Positions 7,617 to 14,376 of a DNA stretch of 40,851 bases are shown here, piece by piece. The stretch spans positions 1 through 40,851 of the IMG/VR virus record IMGVR_UViG_3300046471_000248. One strand, given 5' to 3'. A model generated the notes under the pieces. The model was given only the letters and a program-made list of their open reading frames with translations. It made no database searches and had not been told where the DNA came from. The number at the start of each line of letters is the position of its first letter. The first letter of the stretch is position 1. A program made the translations under genes and the position numbers. Source of the stretch: a virus.

Positions 7617-7808
7617 TTATGGGTTCTGGCTGGCCAGCTCAGCCTGGCTGCGCTCGTATTTCAGCTCGCGATCGACCGCATCGACAGCAATCCGGATGCC
7701 CGACCGCAGCGCCTCGACGGTGTCCAGCTTTCCCGGGTTGGAAAGTTGCGTCGCAGCTTCCAGGCTGGATTTCAGGCGCGCCAGGCACTTGATGGCTTCG
7801 GTGCTCAT
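7617..7808 (-). CDS. Small helical hypothetical protein (63 aa)
   Basis: A 63-residue soluble protein, predicted mostly helical (IKCLARLKSSLEAATQL, TVEALRSGIRIAVDAVDREL). Its ATG overlaps the stop of the upstream gene by 4 bases (ATGA), supporting translation coupling in the leftward early operon. No family recognised. Confidence 0.65.
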   Translation of the reverse strand: MSTEAIKCLARLKSSLEAATQLSNPGKLDTVEALRSGIRIAVDAVDRELKYERSQAELASQNP

Positions 7809-8197
7809 GCTGGCACCCGCGAGAAGAAGCGGTTCCAGACATGCAGCTCGATCCGGCTGTGCTGCGCCGCCTCTTCGCGCTTGCGCTCGGCGTCCGCCAG
7901 GTCGGCCTGGGCCAGCGGCAGCACATAGCTGTAGATGGCGAACGAGACGACCTCGGCGATGCGGGCGCCGACCAGCACCGAGCGGCCCGCTACGGCGGCG
8001 CGCACCAGCGCTTCGGCTTCGTCGGCGTCGCAGTTGAGGCCACGGTCGCCCGGATGTGCGGAGGCTAGCTCGGCGACGGCGCGCACGATGGCGGTCCGGT
8101 TCGTGAAGATGTCTTGCTCGGTGGCCTGGCTGCGCGCGTCGATCAGCTGCTGCAGCTTGTCGTCGCGGGCGGCGGCGTCGTAGGGGAAGCGGTCCAT
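7805..8197 (-). CDS. Phage early hypothetical protein (130 aa)
   Basis: A 130-residue helical protein with charged N-terminus (AARDDKLQQLIDARSQ), a moderately hydrophobic middle (VLVGARIAEVVSFAIYSYVLP) that is too polar to be a clear membrane span, and a charged helix LADAERKREEAAQ. It starts 2 bases after the preceding stop. No family recognised. Confidence 0.7.
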   Translation of the reverse strand: MDRFPYDAAARDDKLQQLIDARSQATEQDIFTNRTAIVRAVAELASAHPGDRGLNCDADEAEALVRAAVAGRSVLVGARIAEVVSFAIYSYVLPLAQADLADAERKREEAAQHSRIELHVWNRFFSRVPA

Positions 8198-8199
8198 GG

Positions 8200-8493
8200 T
8201 CAGGCCCTCGCCAGCATCAGGGCTTCGTCAATGCGGCCGATGATTTCGTCGGCGCGGCCGTTGCCGTAGTCGGCGGTGTCGGCGCTGGTGACACCGACGT
8301 TGGCCAGCAACTCGCGAGCATCCTCCAGCACTGTTACGAGATGCTTCTCACGGGTGGTGCGCTTGCCGTGAACCACGGCATTGAGGTCGCCCCACTGCTC
8401 GGGACTGATGGTGGCGCTGCAGTCGGCGCTATATCCGGTGCTGGCTTCCAGCAGCATCGTCAGCTTCGCGCTGACCGCTTCCGTCTTCGACAT
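8200..8493 (-). CDS. First gene of the leftward early operon, hypothetical (97 aa)
   Basis: A 97-residue soluble protein (MSKTEAVSAKLTMLLEA...) of unknown family, mildly acidic and probably helical at both ends. The ATG follows GGAGAG. It is the first frame downstream of the pL-like promoter, where lambdoid phages carry N-type antiterminators or other immediate-early genes, but it lacks the Arg-rich N-terminus expected of an N protein, so that role is not supported. Confidence 0.7.
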   Translation of the reverse strand: MSKTEAVSAKLTMLLEASTGYSADCSATISPEQWGDLNAVVHGKRTTREKHLVTVLEDARELLANVGVTSADTADYGNGRADEIIGRIDEALMLARA

Positions 8494-8546
8494 CGTTCTC
8501 TCCAGGTTCGCGGCTCGGCGGGTGCTGAGCTCGCTGCGATGGAGCT

Positions 8547-8591
8547 ATTAAACACCATGTTTATAAACGGTGTCAACAGTTTGTTTATACA
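8547..8591 (-). promoter_or_regulatory. pL-like promoter with operator OL
   Basis: Read on the minus strand, TTGACA (8576-8571) and TTTAAT (8552-8547) are 18 bases apart. An imperfect palindrome at 8552-8573 (ACACC, 12 bases, GGTGT) overlaps the spacer and touches both boxes, the expected layout for repression. It matches the operator at 10574-10595 closely (same ends and the TTTAAACAT/TATAAACAT core). A further TAAACAA-containing stretch upstream (to 8591) resembles one beside pR. It drives recT, exo, xis and int. Confidence 0.85.
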
Positions 8592-8657
8592 TCAACGACC
8601 TTGGGTGAATTGCTCTTTGTCGAGCACCTTGCGCGCGCTGCCCCGGGGTAAAGACGT

Positions 8658-8683
8658 AAAAAAGCCCGCTCAAGGGGCGGGCT
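8658..8683 (-). terminator. Intrinsic terminator (minus strand)
   Basis: On the minus strand GCCCGC and GCGGGC pair around a 7-base loop and are followed by six T. It sits between the lipoprotein gene and pL, so it would end transcripts of the repressor operon before they reach the early operon. Confidence 0.8.
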
Positions 8684-9150
8684 GTTGAAAACCAATAGGA
8701 TGAAGTATAGAGTTCGGTCAGTGGTAGGCGGACCAAGTTGCCCTGGCCGGCCTCCCTCTCAGGTCACAAGAGACCGATCTGGTGCAGAACGACGAGCAGC
8801 CCTGATACCGCATGGATGCACTTCGCTACATCAATCGACCACTTCACCTGTGTTGCTTTCGTCAGTTTCAACATGGCTTTGAGCCCTATTTACGCTGGCG
8901 TGCACGCCAACTGATTAGGTCGGCATTTATATCGCGCCTTGCCAGGCGCTAGCCGGTGCAGCTGCAGCTGCGTGGCTCCAGCCCCTGCCTCGCACAGGGC
9001 AACTGGCTCAGCTGAAACGTTCCGAGGGAATTGCATCTCGTCGTGGACTGCACGGCGGCACAGCCTCTTTCCGTCCCAACCTTAAGCGGATTGATGGTCC
9101 GCAGTCCGGGCATCACCCCGGATTCTTTCCTCCCGCTATTCCGGGAACTA
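8684..9150. other. Non-coding or weakly coding stretch after the lysogenic operon
   Basis: About 470 bases with no convincing gene, presumably transcribed leftward from the repressor operon up to the terminator. Two minus-strand frames were considered: 8764-8874 (36 residues with an SGLLVVLHQIGLL hydrophobic end) and 8949-9113 (54 residues, cysteine-rich). Neither has a well-placed ribosome-binding site. Short inverted repeats such as TCCCGGAATAGCGGGA near 9134-9150 and a GCAGCTGCAGCTGC run near 8960 could fold as RNA. A small regulatory RNA or a decayed gene are both possible. Confidence 0.4.
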
Positions 9151-9501
9151 TTATTTCGCAGGCCAGCGAGAATCAATTTTCGCTTTATAGGTGCAGTGAG
9201 ACTCATCAGAAAACTGTCCCGTCTGCACGCCCCGACAAGCCCACACCAGCTGGTAATTCGCGTTATAGAACTGGTCCCAGTCCCAATCGTAATCGGCGGC
9301 CTGCGCCGGCGCATACCCGCCGCCACCACTGCCTTTGCTTCCGTAATATGCTGCGGCGCCGATAGCGACAACAGCCAGGCCAATTCCGACCTTCTTCAGC
9401 GTGTCGTCGTTATCGCCAGATTCCCTCATGCGCCTCTCGGCCGCAGTCGTTGCGCAACCCGAGAGTGTGCAAACGATGAGTAAGGCAGTTATTCTTTTCA
9501 T
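9151..9501 (-). CDS. Putative phage-encoded lipoprotein in the repressor operon
   Basis: From the ATG at 9501 the 116-residue product begins with a lipoprotein signal: basic start (MKR), hydrophobic ITALLIVCTLS and lipobox LSGC with Cys at ~16. A second hydrophobic, glycine-ending segment (VGIGLAVVAIGAAAYYGS, ~40-57) and a Gly-rich linker follow, then a Trp/Asp-rich DYDWDWDQFYNANY domain with two cysteines. The ATG overlaps the preceding stop by 4 bases; an upstream start would mask the signal peptide. Being downstream of the repressor on the same strand, it is probably made in the lysogen. Envelope lipoproteins in that position often alter phage adsorption or DNA entry; this is a hypothesis here. 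Confidence 0.78.
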   Translation of the reverse strand: MKRITALLIVCTLSGCATTAAERRMRESGDNDDTLKKVGIGLAVVAIGAAAYYGSKGSGGGGYAPAQAADYDWDWDQFYNANYQLVWACRGVQTGQFSDESHCTYKAKIDSRWPAK

Positions 9502-9791
9502 GCTTTCGACACTTCCGCATCGTCTACGCGATCCGTTAGATCGGAAAGCTTGCCCCATAGATGCTCAATTTCTTTTTGAGACTCGTCTAATCGTCTATAG
9601 AGACTTTTAACATCCATCTCCGCTGTCTCAACGCGGTTGGATGCTGACGTCGCATCGACCGATATGTAGCCAAAGAAAGCGCTTGCCCAAAAACCGAAGT
9701 CGGTAAGAGCGTGGACAATTATTCCAGTTATGACAACGGCTATAAGCGTAGACCAAGCGGGCGTGCCAAAAAAGTTTCGAAGGAATTTCAT
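9498..9791 (-). CDS. Membrane-anchored coiled-coil protein in the repressor operon
   Basis: This 97-residue protein has an N-terminal membrane segment (STLIAVVITGIIVHAL, ~14-29), a second weakly hydrophobic stretch (FWASAFFGYI) and a C-terminal charged coiled coil (~55-95; VETAEMDVKSLYRRL, DESQKEIEHLWGKL). It lies 10 bases after the repressor stop and overlaps the lipoprotein ATG by 4 bases, so the three genes probably form one lysogenic transcript. Superinfection exclusion is the most plausible role by position, but no exclusion family is recognised. Confidence 0.78.
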   Translation of the reverse strand: MKFLRNFFGTPAWSTLIAVVITGIIVHALTDFGFWASAFFGYISVDATSASNRVETAEMDVKSLYRRLDESQKEIEHLWGKLSDLTDRVDDAEVSKA

Positions 9792-9801
9792 AATCGCTCG
9801 A

Positions 9802-10524
9802 TCAGATATGCGTGCTTTCTTTTCGAATTACCTTGCCGACCACGATACATTCCGCACCCTTGCAAAGCTGCCTGTGATATTTCCGCTGATCTGCGTTATC
9901 TGAAACCAGCCACCATTGGCCGGCATCGCGAAGCATCCGCTTTACGATTGCTTCACCCTCGTAATTCACCACGTAGACAAATCCGGAAACGATATTTTTA
10001 TCGGCCGTGTTCACCACGATGGAATCGCCGTCATACAAGCTTGGCTCCATGCTGTCGCCCCGCACCAGGATGGAGATGAGCGACTCCGGCCGTAGGCCCT
10101 CTCGCAGCACCCAAGCCGTCGGCACGCCCAGGGTCTCGCCCTCGTAATGCTCGGGCTCAGTTTGGAATCCGGTTACGCCGGCCTGAACCTTCAACTTCAC
10201 TTTCATGATCTGCGTCATGGTCGGGTCGCTGCGCCCGGACATGTGGACAGGCTTCGCGCCCGGTACCAGATGCAGTGCGTCGGCCGCGCTCGACGGCGCC
10301 ACGGGTGCCGTTGGAACCATCGCACCTTCGCCAGTCGATAACCAGGTCGCCGAGCAGCCGATCACCGCCTGCGCCGCGATCATTCCCGCCTTCGATATCC
10401 CTCTGGACTCCCAGTTATTCACGGTCTGCTGCGACTGGTTCAGCGCGCGCGAAATTTCCGCCTGCGTGGTGAGTCCCTGTAATTCCTTGGCCGCTTGGTA
10501 GAGCCGTTCCATCTGTATGTGCAT
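9802..10524 (-). CDS. CI/LexA-type prophage repressor with S24 autocleavage domain
   Basis: From the ATG at 10524 this is a 240-residue repressor. The N-terminal helix-turn-helix covers ~6-60 (TTQAEISRALNQSQQTVNNW). The C-terminal S24 domain (~110-235) has the cleavage pair A115-G116 (KVQAGVTG), catalytic S158 (GDSMEPS) and K195 (AIVKRM). All parts for RecA-stimulated self-cleavage are present, so the prophage should be SOS-inducible. The ATG at 10512 is an equally possible start; an ATG at 10608 would run through the operator and is unlikely. It maintains lysogeny by binding the operators at pL and pR. Confidence 0.93.
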   Translation of the reverse strand: MHIQMERLYQAAKELQGLTTQAEISRALNQSQQTVNNWESRGISKAGMIAAQAVIGCSATWLSTGEGAMVPTAPVAPSSAADALHLVPGAKPVHMSGRSDPTMTQIMKVKLKVQAGVTGFQTEPEHYEGETLGVPTAWVLREGLRPESLISILVRGDSMEPSLYDGDSIVVNTADKNIVSGFVYVVNYEGEAIVKRMLRDAGQWWLVSDNADQRKYHRQLCKGAECIVVGKVIRKESTHI

Positions 10525-10540
10525 GGTGGAAATTATCGGC

Positions 10541-10600
10541 TGTACTAAACAAGATGTGTTACACGCCTTGTTGACACCGAGTTTAAACATAGTGTTTAAT
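10541..10600 (+). promoter_or_regulatory. pR-like promoter with operator OR
   Basis: TTGACA (10571-10576) and TTTAAT (10595-10600) are 18 bases apart, the same geometry as pL. The palindromic operator at 10574-10595 (ACACC, core GAGTTTAAACAT, AGTGT) fills the spacer and overlaps both boxes. A TGTACTAAACAAGATGTG segment at 10541-10558 lies between it and the repressor start and could be a second site controlling the repressor gene. Transcription would begin about 14 bases before the Cro-like ATG. Confidence 0.85.
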
Positions 10601-10620
10601 GTGACCATCTAAACCAATCC

Positions 10621-10830
10621 ATGAAAAAGACGATGCCTTCCGACAAAGACCTCATCGAAAGCCTGGGCGGCGCCACGAAGGTGGCTGCACTGCTGGGTTG
10701 CAGCGTCCAGCGTGTGCAGAACTGGAAGGAGCGCGGCATACCTGCGCAGGTGAGGCTGGACCACCCTGACGTTTTCCCGCTGCCTCCGAGGTCACCAGAG
10801 CTCGCTCAACCCGAATCCCAGCCGCAGTAA
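10621..10830 (+). CDS. Cro/YdaS-like DNA-binding protein
   Basis: A 69-residue protein with a helix-turn-helix (DLIESLGGATKVAALLGC, then SVQRVQNWKERGIPAQVRL, ~8-44) and a Pro-rich tail. This is the pattern of YdaS-like/Cro regulators. It is the first gene after pR and faces the repressor gene, the position of Cro in lambdoid phages. No Shine-Dalgarno sequence is evident and the leader is very short. Confidence 0.87.
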   Translation: MKKTMPSDKDLIESLGGATKVAALLGCSVQRVQNWKERGIPAQVRLDHPDVFPLPPRSPELAQPESQPQ

Positions 10831-10946
10831 CCCCTGTGGCATTTTTTGCGCCAAAAAGTTGCGCAGGGGCTCTTGCCCAGTACCACCCGTCGGCCACCTG
10901 GCCGCCCACCGAAGTCCTGAACCACCGCATCAACTGGAGAACCACC

Positions 10947-11192
10947 ATGGCACCACGCAACATCGAAGTGAAGACCCTGTTCAACGCCGACGAATTCGTC
11001 GACCTGCAACAGGAATGCGCCGCCGCCGACGTCAAGCACAGCACCTTGCTGCGCACGTTGGCCAAGGGGTGGCTGGCCGACCGCAAGGATAGCCGCCGCC
11101 AGCAGCAAACGGAACGGCCGACCTATGGCCAGAACATGGCCATGCTGCTGCCCGGCCGCGCCGCACGCCCGCAGCTGCGCATGCGTCTTTGA
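10947..11192 (+). CDS. Small protein with ribbon-helix-helix-like N-terminus (81 aa)
   Basis: The ATG at 10947 is chosen because GGAGA lies eight bases upstream; an upstream ATG at 10836 has no such support. Residues ~4-40 (NIEVKTLFNADEFVDLQQ, then AADVKHSTLLRTLAKGWL) follow the strand-helix-helix pattern of ribbon-helix-helix proteins, suggesting a small DNA-binding regulator. The C-terminus is basic and Gln/Arg-rich. Fold assignment is tentative. Confidence 0.68.
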   Translation: MAPRNIEVKTLFNADEFVDLQQECAAADVKHSTLLRTLAKGWLADRKDSRRQQQTERPTYGQNMAMLLPGRAARPQLRMRL

Positions 11193-11236
11193 GGCCGGGG
11201 TGTGGGATGTCGAACTGCTTATTTAAGGAACGCCAC

Positions 11237-11431
11237 ATGCAAGACCAGGCCAACAGGCCGGATCCGGAGACGAAGATTCTGGACCGCGCACGAATCTGGC
11301 GCCGGAAAGACCGGATCGCCATTGCAGACAAGACCAACCGCGTCAAAGGACGCGAGGAATACAACGCGCGTCAGCAGCTGCGTGACGCGATCGACCAGGC
11401 GCAGGCACCGGCTGCGGAGTGCCCGCCATGA
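11237..11431 (+). CDS. Small charged hypothetical protein (64 aa)
   Basis: Starts at an ATG preceded by AAGGAA at seven bases; an earlier in-frame start near 11189 lacks such a site. The product is highly charged (LDRARIWRRKDRIAIADKTN) and helical at its end. Its stop overlaps the Dam-like start by 4 bases (ATGA). No family recognised. Confidence 0.62.
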   Translation: MQDQANRPDPETKILDRARIWRRKDRIAIADKTNRVKGREEYNARQQLRDAIDQAQAPAAECPP

Positions 11432-12312
11432 CGACCACCAGCGACGTGCTCGAGGCGCCGGCCCGGCCGGTGCTGCGCTACCACGGCGGCAAGTTCCGCC
11501 TGGCGCCGTGGATCCTTTCGTTCTTCCCCCGCCACACCGTCTACGTCGAGCCATTCGGCGGCGCGGCGTCCGTGCTGCTGCAAAAACCGCGCGTCGGCGC
11601 CGAGTGCTACAACGACCTGGACTCGACCATCGTCAACCTCTTCCGCATCCTGCGGGATCCAGAGCGCGCGCTCGAGCTGCAGCACCTGGTGGAGCTGACC
11701 CCGTTCGCGCGCGACGAATTCGACTGGGCCTATGAGCCGGCCGCCAGCGACATGGACCTGGCCCACAAGACCATCATCAAGTCCTTCATGGGCCACGGCT
11801 CCGACTCGGCCACCCGCAGTTGCCGCACCGGGTTTCGATCGAAGCTGACCGACGGCCGCGTGCTGCCGGCCGTGGAGTACTCCACCTGGCCGCAGGCCAT
11901 CCCCGCGTTCACGCGCCGGCTGCGCGGCGTGCTCATCGAGAACCGCAACGCGATCGAGGTCGTCGAGCGTATGGATTCGGCGTCGACCCTGATCTATGCC
12001 GACCCACCCTACTGCCACAGCACCAGGTCGGCAATCATGGGGCGGTCATCCGGAACACATGGATACCGCCACGAGATGACCGACGACGACCACCGCGCGC
12101 TGGCCGCAGTACTGCACAAGGCTAAAGGCATGGTCGTGCTGTCCGGGTACCCCAGCGCGTTGTATGACGAGGAACTGTATCCGGACTGGATCCGCCACGA
12201 ACGCCGGCACATGGCTGATGGCGCCAAGGTGCGCATGGAAGTGGTCTGGTTGAACCCGGCCTGCGCGATCGCTCTTGATCAACAGCGCGCACAAATGGGA
12301 ATGTTCCCATGA
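11428..12312 (+). CDS. Dam-type N6-adenine DNA methyltransferase
   Basis: A 294-residue D12-class adenine methyltransferase. The order of motifs is that of the Dam/alpha class: motif X YHGGKFRLAPWIL (~18-30), the AdoMet-binding motif I YVEPFGGAASVLL (~39-51), a central recognition region (~60-165) and catalytic motif IV ADPPYCHS (DPPY ~192-195). Length is close to the family norm. The start at 11428 is chosen for its ATGA overlap with the upstream gene. It probably methylates phage DNA to evade restriction or mark origins; the target sequence is not readable. It is co-transcribed with the replication genes. Confidence 0.93.
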   Translation: MTTTSDVLEAPARPVLRYHGGKFRLAPWILSFFPRHTVYVEPFGGAASVLLQKPRVGAECYNDLDSTIVNLFRILRDPERALELQHLVELTPFARDEFDWAYEPAASDMDLAHKTIIKSFMGHGSDSATRSCRTGFRSKLTDGRVLPAVEYSTWPQAIPAFTRRLRGVLIENRNAIEVVERMDSASTLIYADPPYCHSTRSAIMGRSSGTHGYRHEMTDDDHRALAAVLHKAKGMVVLSGYPSALYDEELYPDWIRHERRHMADGAKVRMEVVWLNPACAIALDQQRAQMGMFP

Positions 12313-13157
12313 ATTTCTACAAACGCCACATCGGCGACTACACCAAGAAGGCCGCTCACCTGACGCTGCTCGAGCACGGCATCTACGCGCGCCTGATGGA
12401 CGTCTACTACACCCGCGAGGCCGGCATCCCCCAGGACAAGGCAGCACGCCTCATCGGGGCCAGGACGAAGGACGAGCAGCAGGCCCTGGCCAGCGTGCTG
12501 GAAGAGTTCTTCGACCTCGTCGACGGCGTGTGGCAGCAGAACCGCTGCGAGGAAGAAATCGCGGCAGCAAGCGCACAAGCCGACGCAAACCGAACCAACG
12601 GCAAAAAGGGTGGAAGGCCAAAGGGAAAGAAAACCGATTCGGAACCCGGAAATAACCCATTGGGTTTTGATTCGGATAGCGAAAAAAACCTTAGCCAGAC
12701 TCCAGACTCCAGACTCCAGACAAAACCCTTGGCTGACAGCGCGTCTACTCAACCGGAGTTGGGCGCGCTGGAAGCTGTTGAGCACACCGCCCCAGCCCTG
12801 CTGAGCAAGGCAATGCGCGACACCGGGATCATGGCTCAGCCTGCCGACCCTCGCCTGATCGCCCTGGCTGCGCAGGGAGTGACGCCAGAGACCGTGGCCG
12901 CGGCCTGCCTGGAGGCTCGCCAGTCCAAGCCGAACGAGTCGATCGGCCCCGGCTACGTGTTCGCCATCCTCGAGCGCTGGGCCAAGGACGCCGCCTCGCT
13001 GCGAGCTGGCGGCGCCACGCAACCCCGCTCCACCACCCGCCAATCAGCCAACGACCGCGCCATCGAATGGGCCGCAGGTCTCACCGGAAGGAACCGCAAT
13101 GAACGCGATGACGCACCCGAATTCGTCGACATCAACCCCGCTCCAGGCGTGGGTTGA
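12309..13157 (+). CDS. DUF1376 (YdaU-like) phage replication protein
   Basis: Residues ~1-85 match the DUF1376/YdaU domain: MNFYKRHIGDYTKKAAHLTL, EHGIYARLMDVYYTREAGIP, then the helical KDEQQALASVLEEFF. A basic linker (KKGGRPKGKK, ~98-107) and a low-complexity segment encoded by the heptamer repeats at 12695-12722 follow. The C-terminal domain (~165-282) is helical. The gene overlaps dam by 4 bases and precedes a lambda-P-like gene, so it occupies the position of the lambda O initiator. Initiator function is inference from context and the repeats. Confidence 0.88.
   Translation: MNFYKRHIGDYTKKAAHLTLLEHGIYARLMDVYYTREAGIPQDKAARLIGARTKDEQQALASVLEEFFDLVDGVWQQNRCEEEIAAASAQADANRTNGKKGGRPKGKKTDSEPGNNPLGFDSDSEKNLSQTPDSRLQTKPLADSASTQPELGALEAVEHTAPALLSKAMRDTGIMAQPADPRLIALAAQGVTPETVAAACLEARQSKPNESIGPGYVFAILERWAKDAASLRAGGATQPRSTTRQSANDRAIEWAAGLTGRNRNERDDAPEFVDINPAPGVG
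12636..12722. repeat. Iteron-like array inside the replication gene (candidate origin)
   Basis: Three perfect tandem copies of CCAGACT plus a fourth ending CCAGACA lie at 12695-12722. Just upstream is a perfect palindrome, AACCCA-T-TGGGTT (12654-12666), flanked by two direct GATTCGGA copies (12636-12643 and 12669-12676), then an A-rich run at 12681-12688. Lambda places its origin iterons inside gene O; this cluster is in the equivalent spot. Origin activity is inferred. Confidence 0.55.
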
Positions 13158-13779
13158 GAAGCTGCTGCAGTACATGCTCGCCTGCTACGGGAAGCGCTTC
13201 ACGGACCAGTGGTGCATGGTCGAGCAGCGCGACATCGTCGAGGTGTGGGCGGAAGAGCTGCAAGGCCTCACGCGCGCCGAGCTGAAGACCGGCAAGGAAG
13301 CGCTGGCTGATCGCCCGTTCCCGCCGACGCTGCCCGAGTTCAAGCGCCTGTGCAAACCGCCGGTCGACCCGCTGAAGGCGTACTACGAGGCCGTAGCCGG
13401 CGTGCAGGCCCGAGTGAACGGCGAGATGGGCGAGTGGTCGCATCCGGCGATCTACTGGGCCACCGTGCCGCTGGGCGTCGAGCTGCGCGAGCAGACCCAC
13501 ACCCAGGTCCGGTCCCGCTGGGAGGCCGCGTTGGCGCAGCAGTTGGCCAAGAGCGAATGGCCTGCGATCCCGCAGCCGATGCTCGCGCTGGTCGCGCCCG
13601 GCAAGTCGACCACCAGCACGGAGAAGGCGCGCACCGCGATCAAGCAGGCCGCCGACCAGGTCATGCGCAGCTTCGCCAGCACCGACTGGGCCAAGAAGCT
13701 CCTGGAGCGGCACCAGGCCGGCGAGCAGCTGACGCCCACCCAGTTGCTGTTCGCACGACAGGCACTCGGCCAGGCATGA
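13099..13779 (+). CDS. Lambda-P-like replication protein (helicase loader)
   Basis: A 226-residue protein like the phage replication protein P group. It has a helical N-terminal domain with YGKRFTDQW (~31-39), the characteristic VEVWAEELQGLTRAELKTG (~47-65) and a DRPFPPTLPEFKRLC segment (~71-85; note PPTLPEF). It has a helical C-terminal half. Such proteins recruit the host DnaB helicase to the phage origin. It starts 59 bases inside the DUF1376 gene with AAGGAA at good spacing. Confidence 0.82.
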   Translation: MNAMTHPNSSTSTPLQAWVEKLLQYMLACYGKRFTDQWCMVEQRDIVEVWAEELQGLTRAELKTGKEALADRPFPPTLPEFKRLCKPPVDPLKAYYEAVAGVQARVNGEMGEWSHPAIYWATVPLGVELREQTHTQVRSRWEAALAQQLAKSEWPAIPQPMLALVAPGKSTTSTEKARTAIKQAADQVMRSFASTDWAKKLLERHQAGEQLTPTQLLFARQALGQA

Positions 13780-14030
13780 ACCGCGAGCACCCGCCATGCT
13801 CCGCCTGCGCACGGTTCATTCCCGCAAAAGCGGGAACCGGCCACTGCGAGGGCAACGACAGGCCAGCGAATGCGGATGACCACCCGTGTCCGCTGTTCGT
13901 CGAGCGGGGATCGAGAGCCGCAAGGATGCTGGCCAAGAGCAGCCGGGAAGTGCTGGCTGAGCTGCAGCGGCGGTACCCGGCGAAGCAAGAGACCATTTCG
14001 CGCGCGAGCGCAACAACCCGTAGAACTTAG
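13776..14030 (+). CDS. Small zinc-ribbon-like protein (84 aa)
   Basis: The ATG overlaps the replication-gene stop by 4 bases. The N-terminal half contains CSACARF, HCEG and HPCPLF, a spacing of Cys/His that suggests one zinc site, followed by a basic helical tail (ARMLAKSSREVLAELQRRY). Compact Cys-rich proteins occur among the nin-region genes of lambdoid phages. No exact family recognised. Confidence 0.7.
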   Translation: MNREHPPCSACARFIPAKAGTGHCEGNDRPANADDHPCPLFVERGSRAARMLAKSSREVLAELQRRYPAKQETISRASATTRRT

Positions 14031-14042
14031 GAGAAAAGCAAC

Positions 14043-14318
14043 ATGGGCATGTACTACAAGGCAAAGCTGATCGTCGGCTTACCGCAGGACGAGCTCGAGA
14101 TCGATGACGAGGACATCCTCGACGACATGGATCGCGCATGCGGCTACTACGACTGCGATTCGGACGCCCGGATCCTGGGCGTGACCGTCGCCAGCAGCGA
14201 AGACTACTCGGCCACCGAGATCGCTCTCGACTCGGCCAAGGTCGATGCGGCCAAGGCGAAGTTCCGCGAGCTCACCGGGCAGGAGGGGAAGCTGTACCTG
14301 TCGCCGCACGGCTACTGA
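14043..14318 (+). CDS. Acidic hypothetical protein (91 aa)
   Basis: A strongly acidic protein opening MGMYYKAKLIVGLP with a run of Asp/Glu (DELEIDDEDILDDMD) and a C-terminal LTGQEGKLYLSPHGY. AGGAGAAAA lies before the ATG. The charge pattern could suit a DNA mimic or a metal-dependent protein, but no family is recognised and this is speculation. Confidence 0.7.
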   Translation: MGMYYKAKLIVGLPQDELEIDDEDILDDMDRACGYYDCDSDARILGVTVASSEDYSATEIALDSAKVDAAKAKFRELTGQEGKLYLSPHGY

Positions 14319-14376
14319 TCGCCACCACCCGCCCGGCCAGCCCGGGCAACAACAACGACAAGGGAGAACCTGAACG

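Noticed and set aside
8200-8493. First pL gene as an N-type antiterminator
   Set aside because: No Arg-rich N-terminal motif and no boxB-like hairpin noticed in the leader.
8949-9383. 144-residue minus-strand frame overlapping the lipoprotein gene
   Set aside because: Its first half is off-frame to a lipoprotein with a clear signal peptide; no RBS for the whole frame.
12695-12722. Heptamer repeats as a CRISPR array
   Set aside because: Units are 7 bases with no spacers and lie inside a coding gene.
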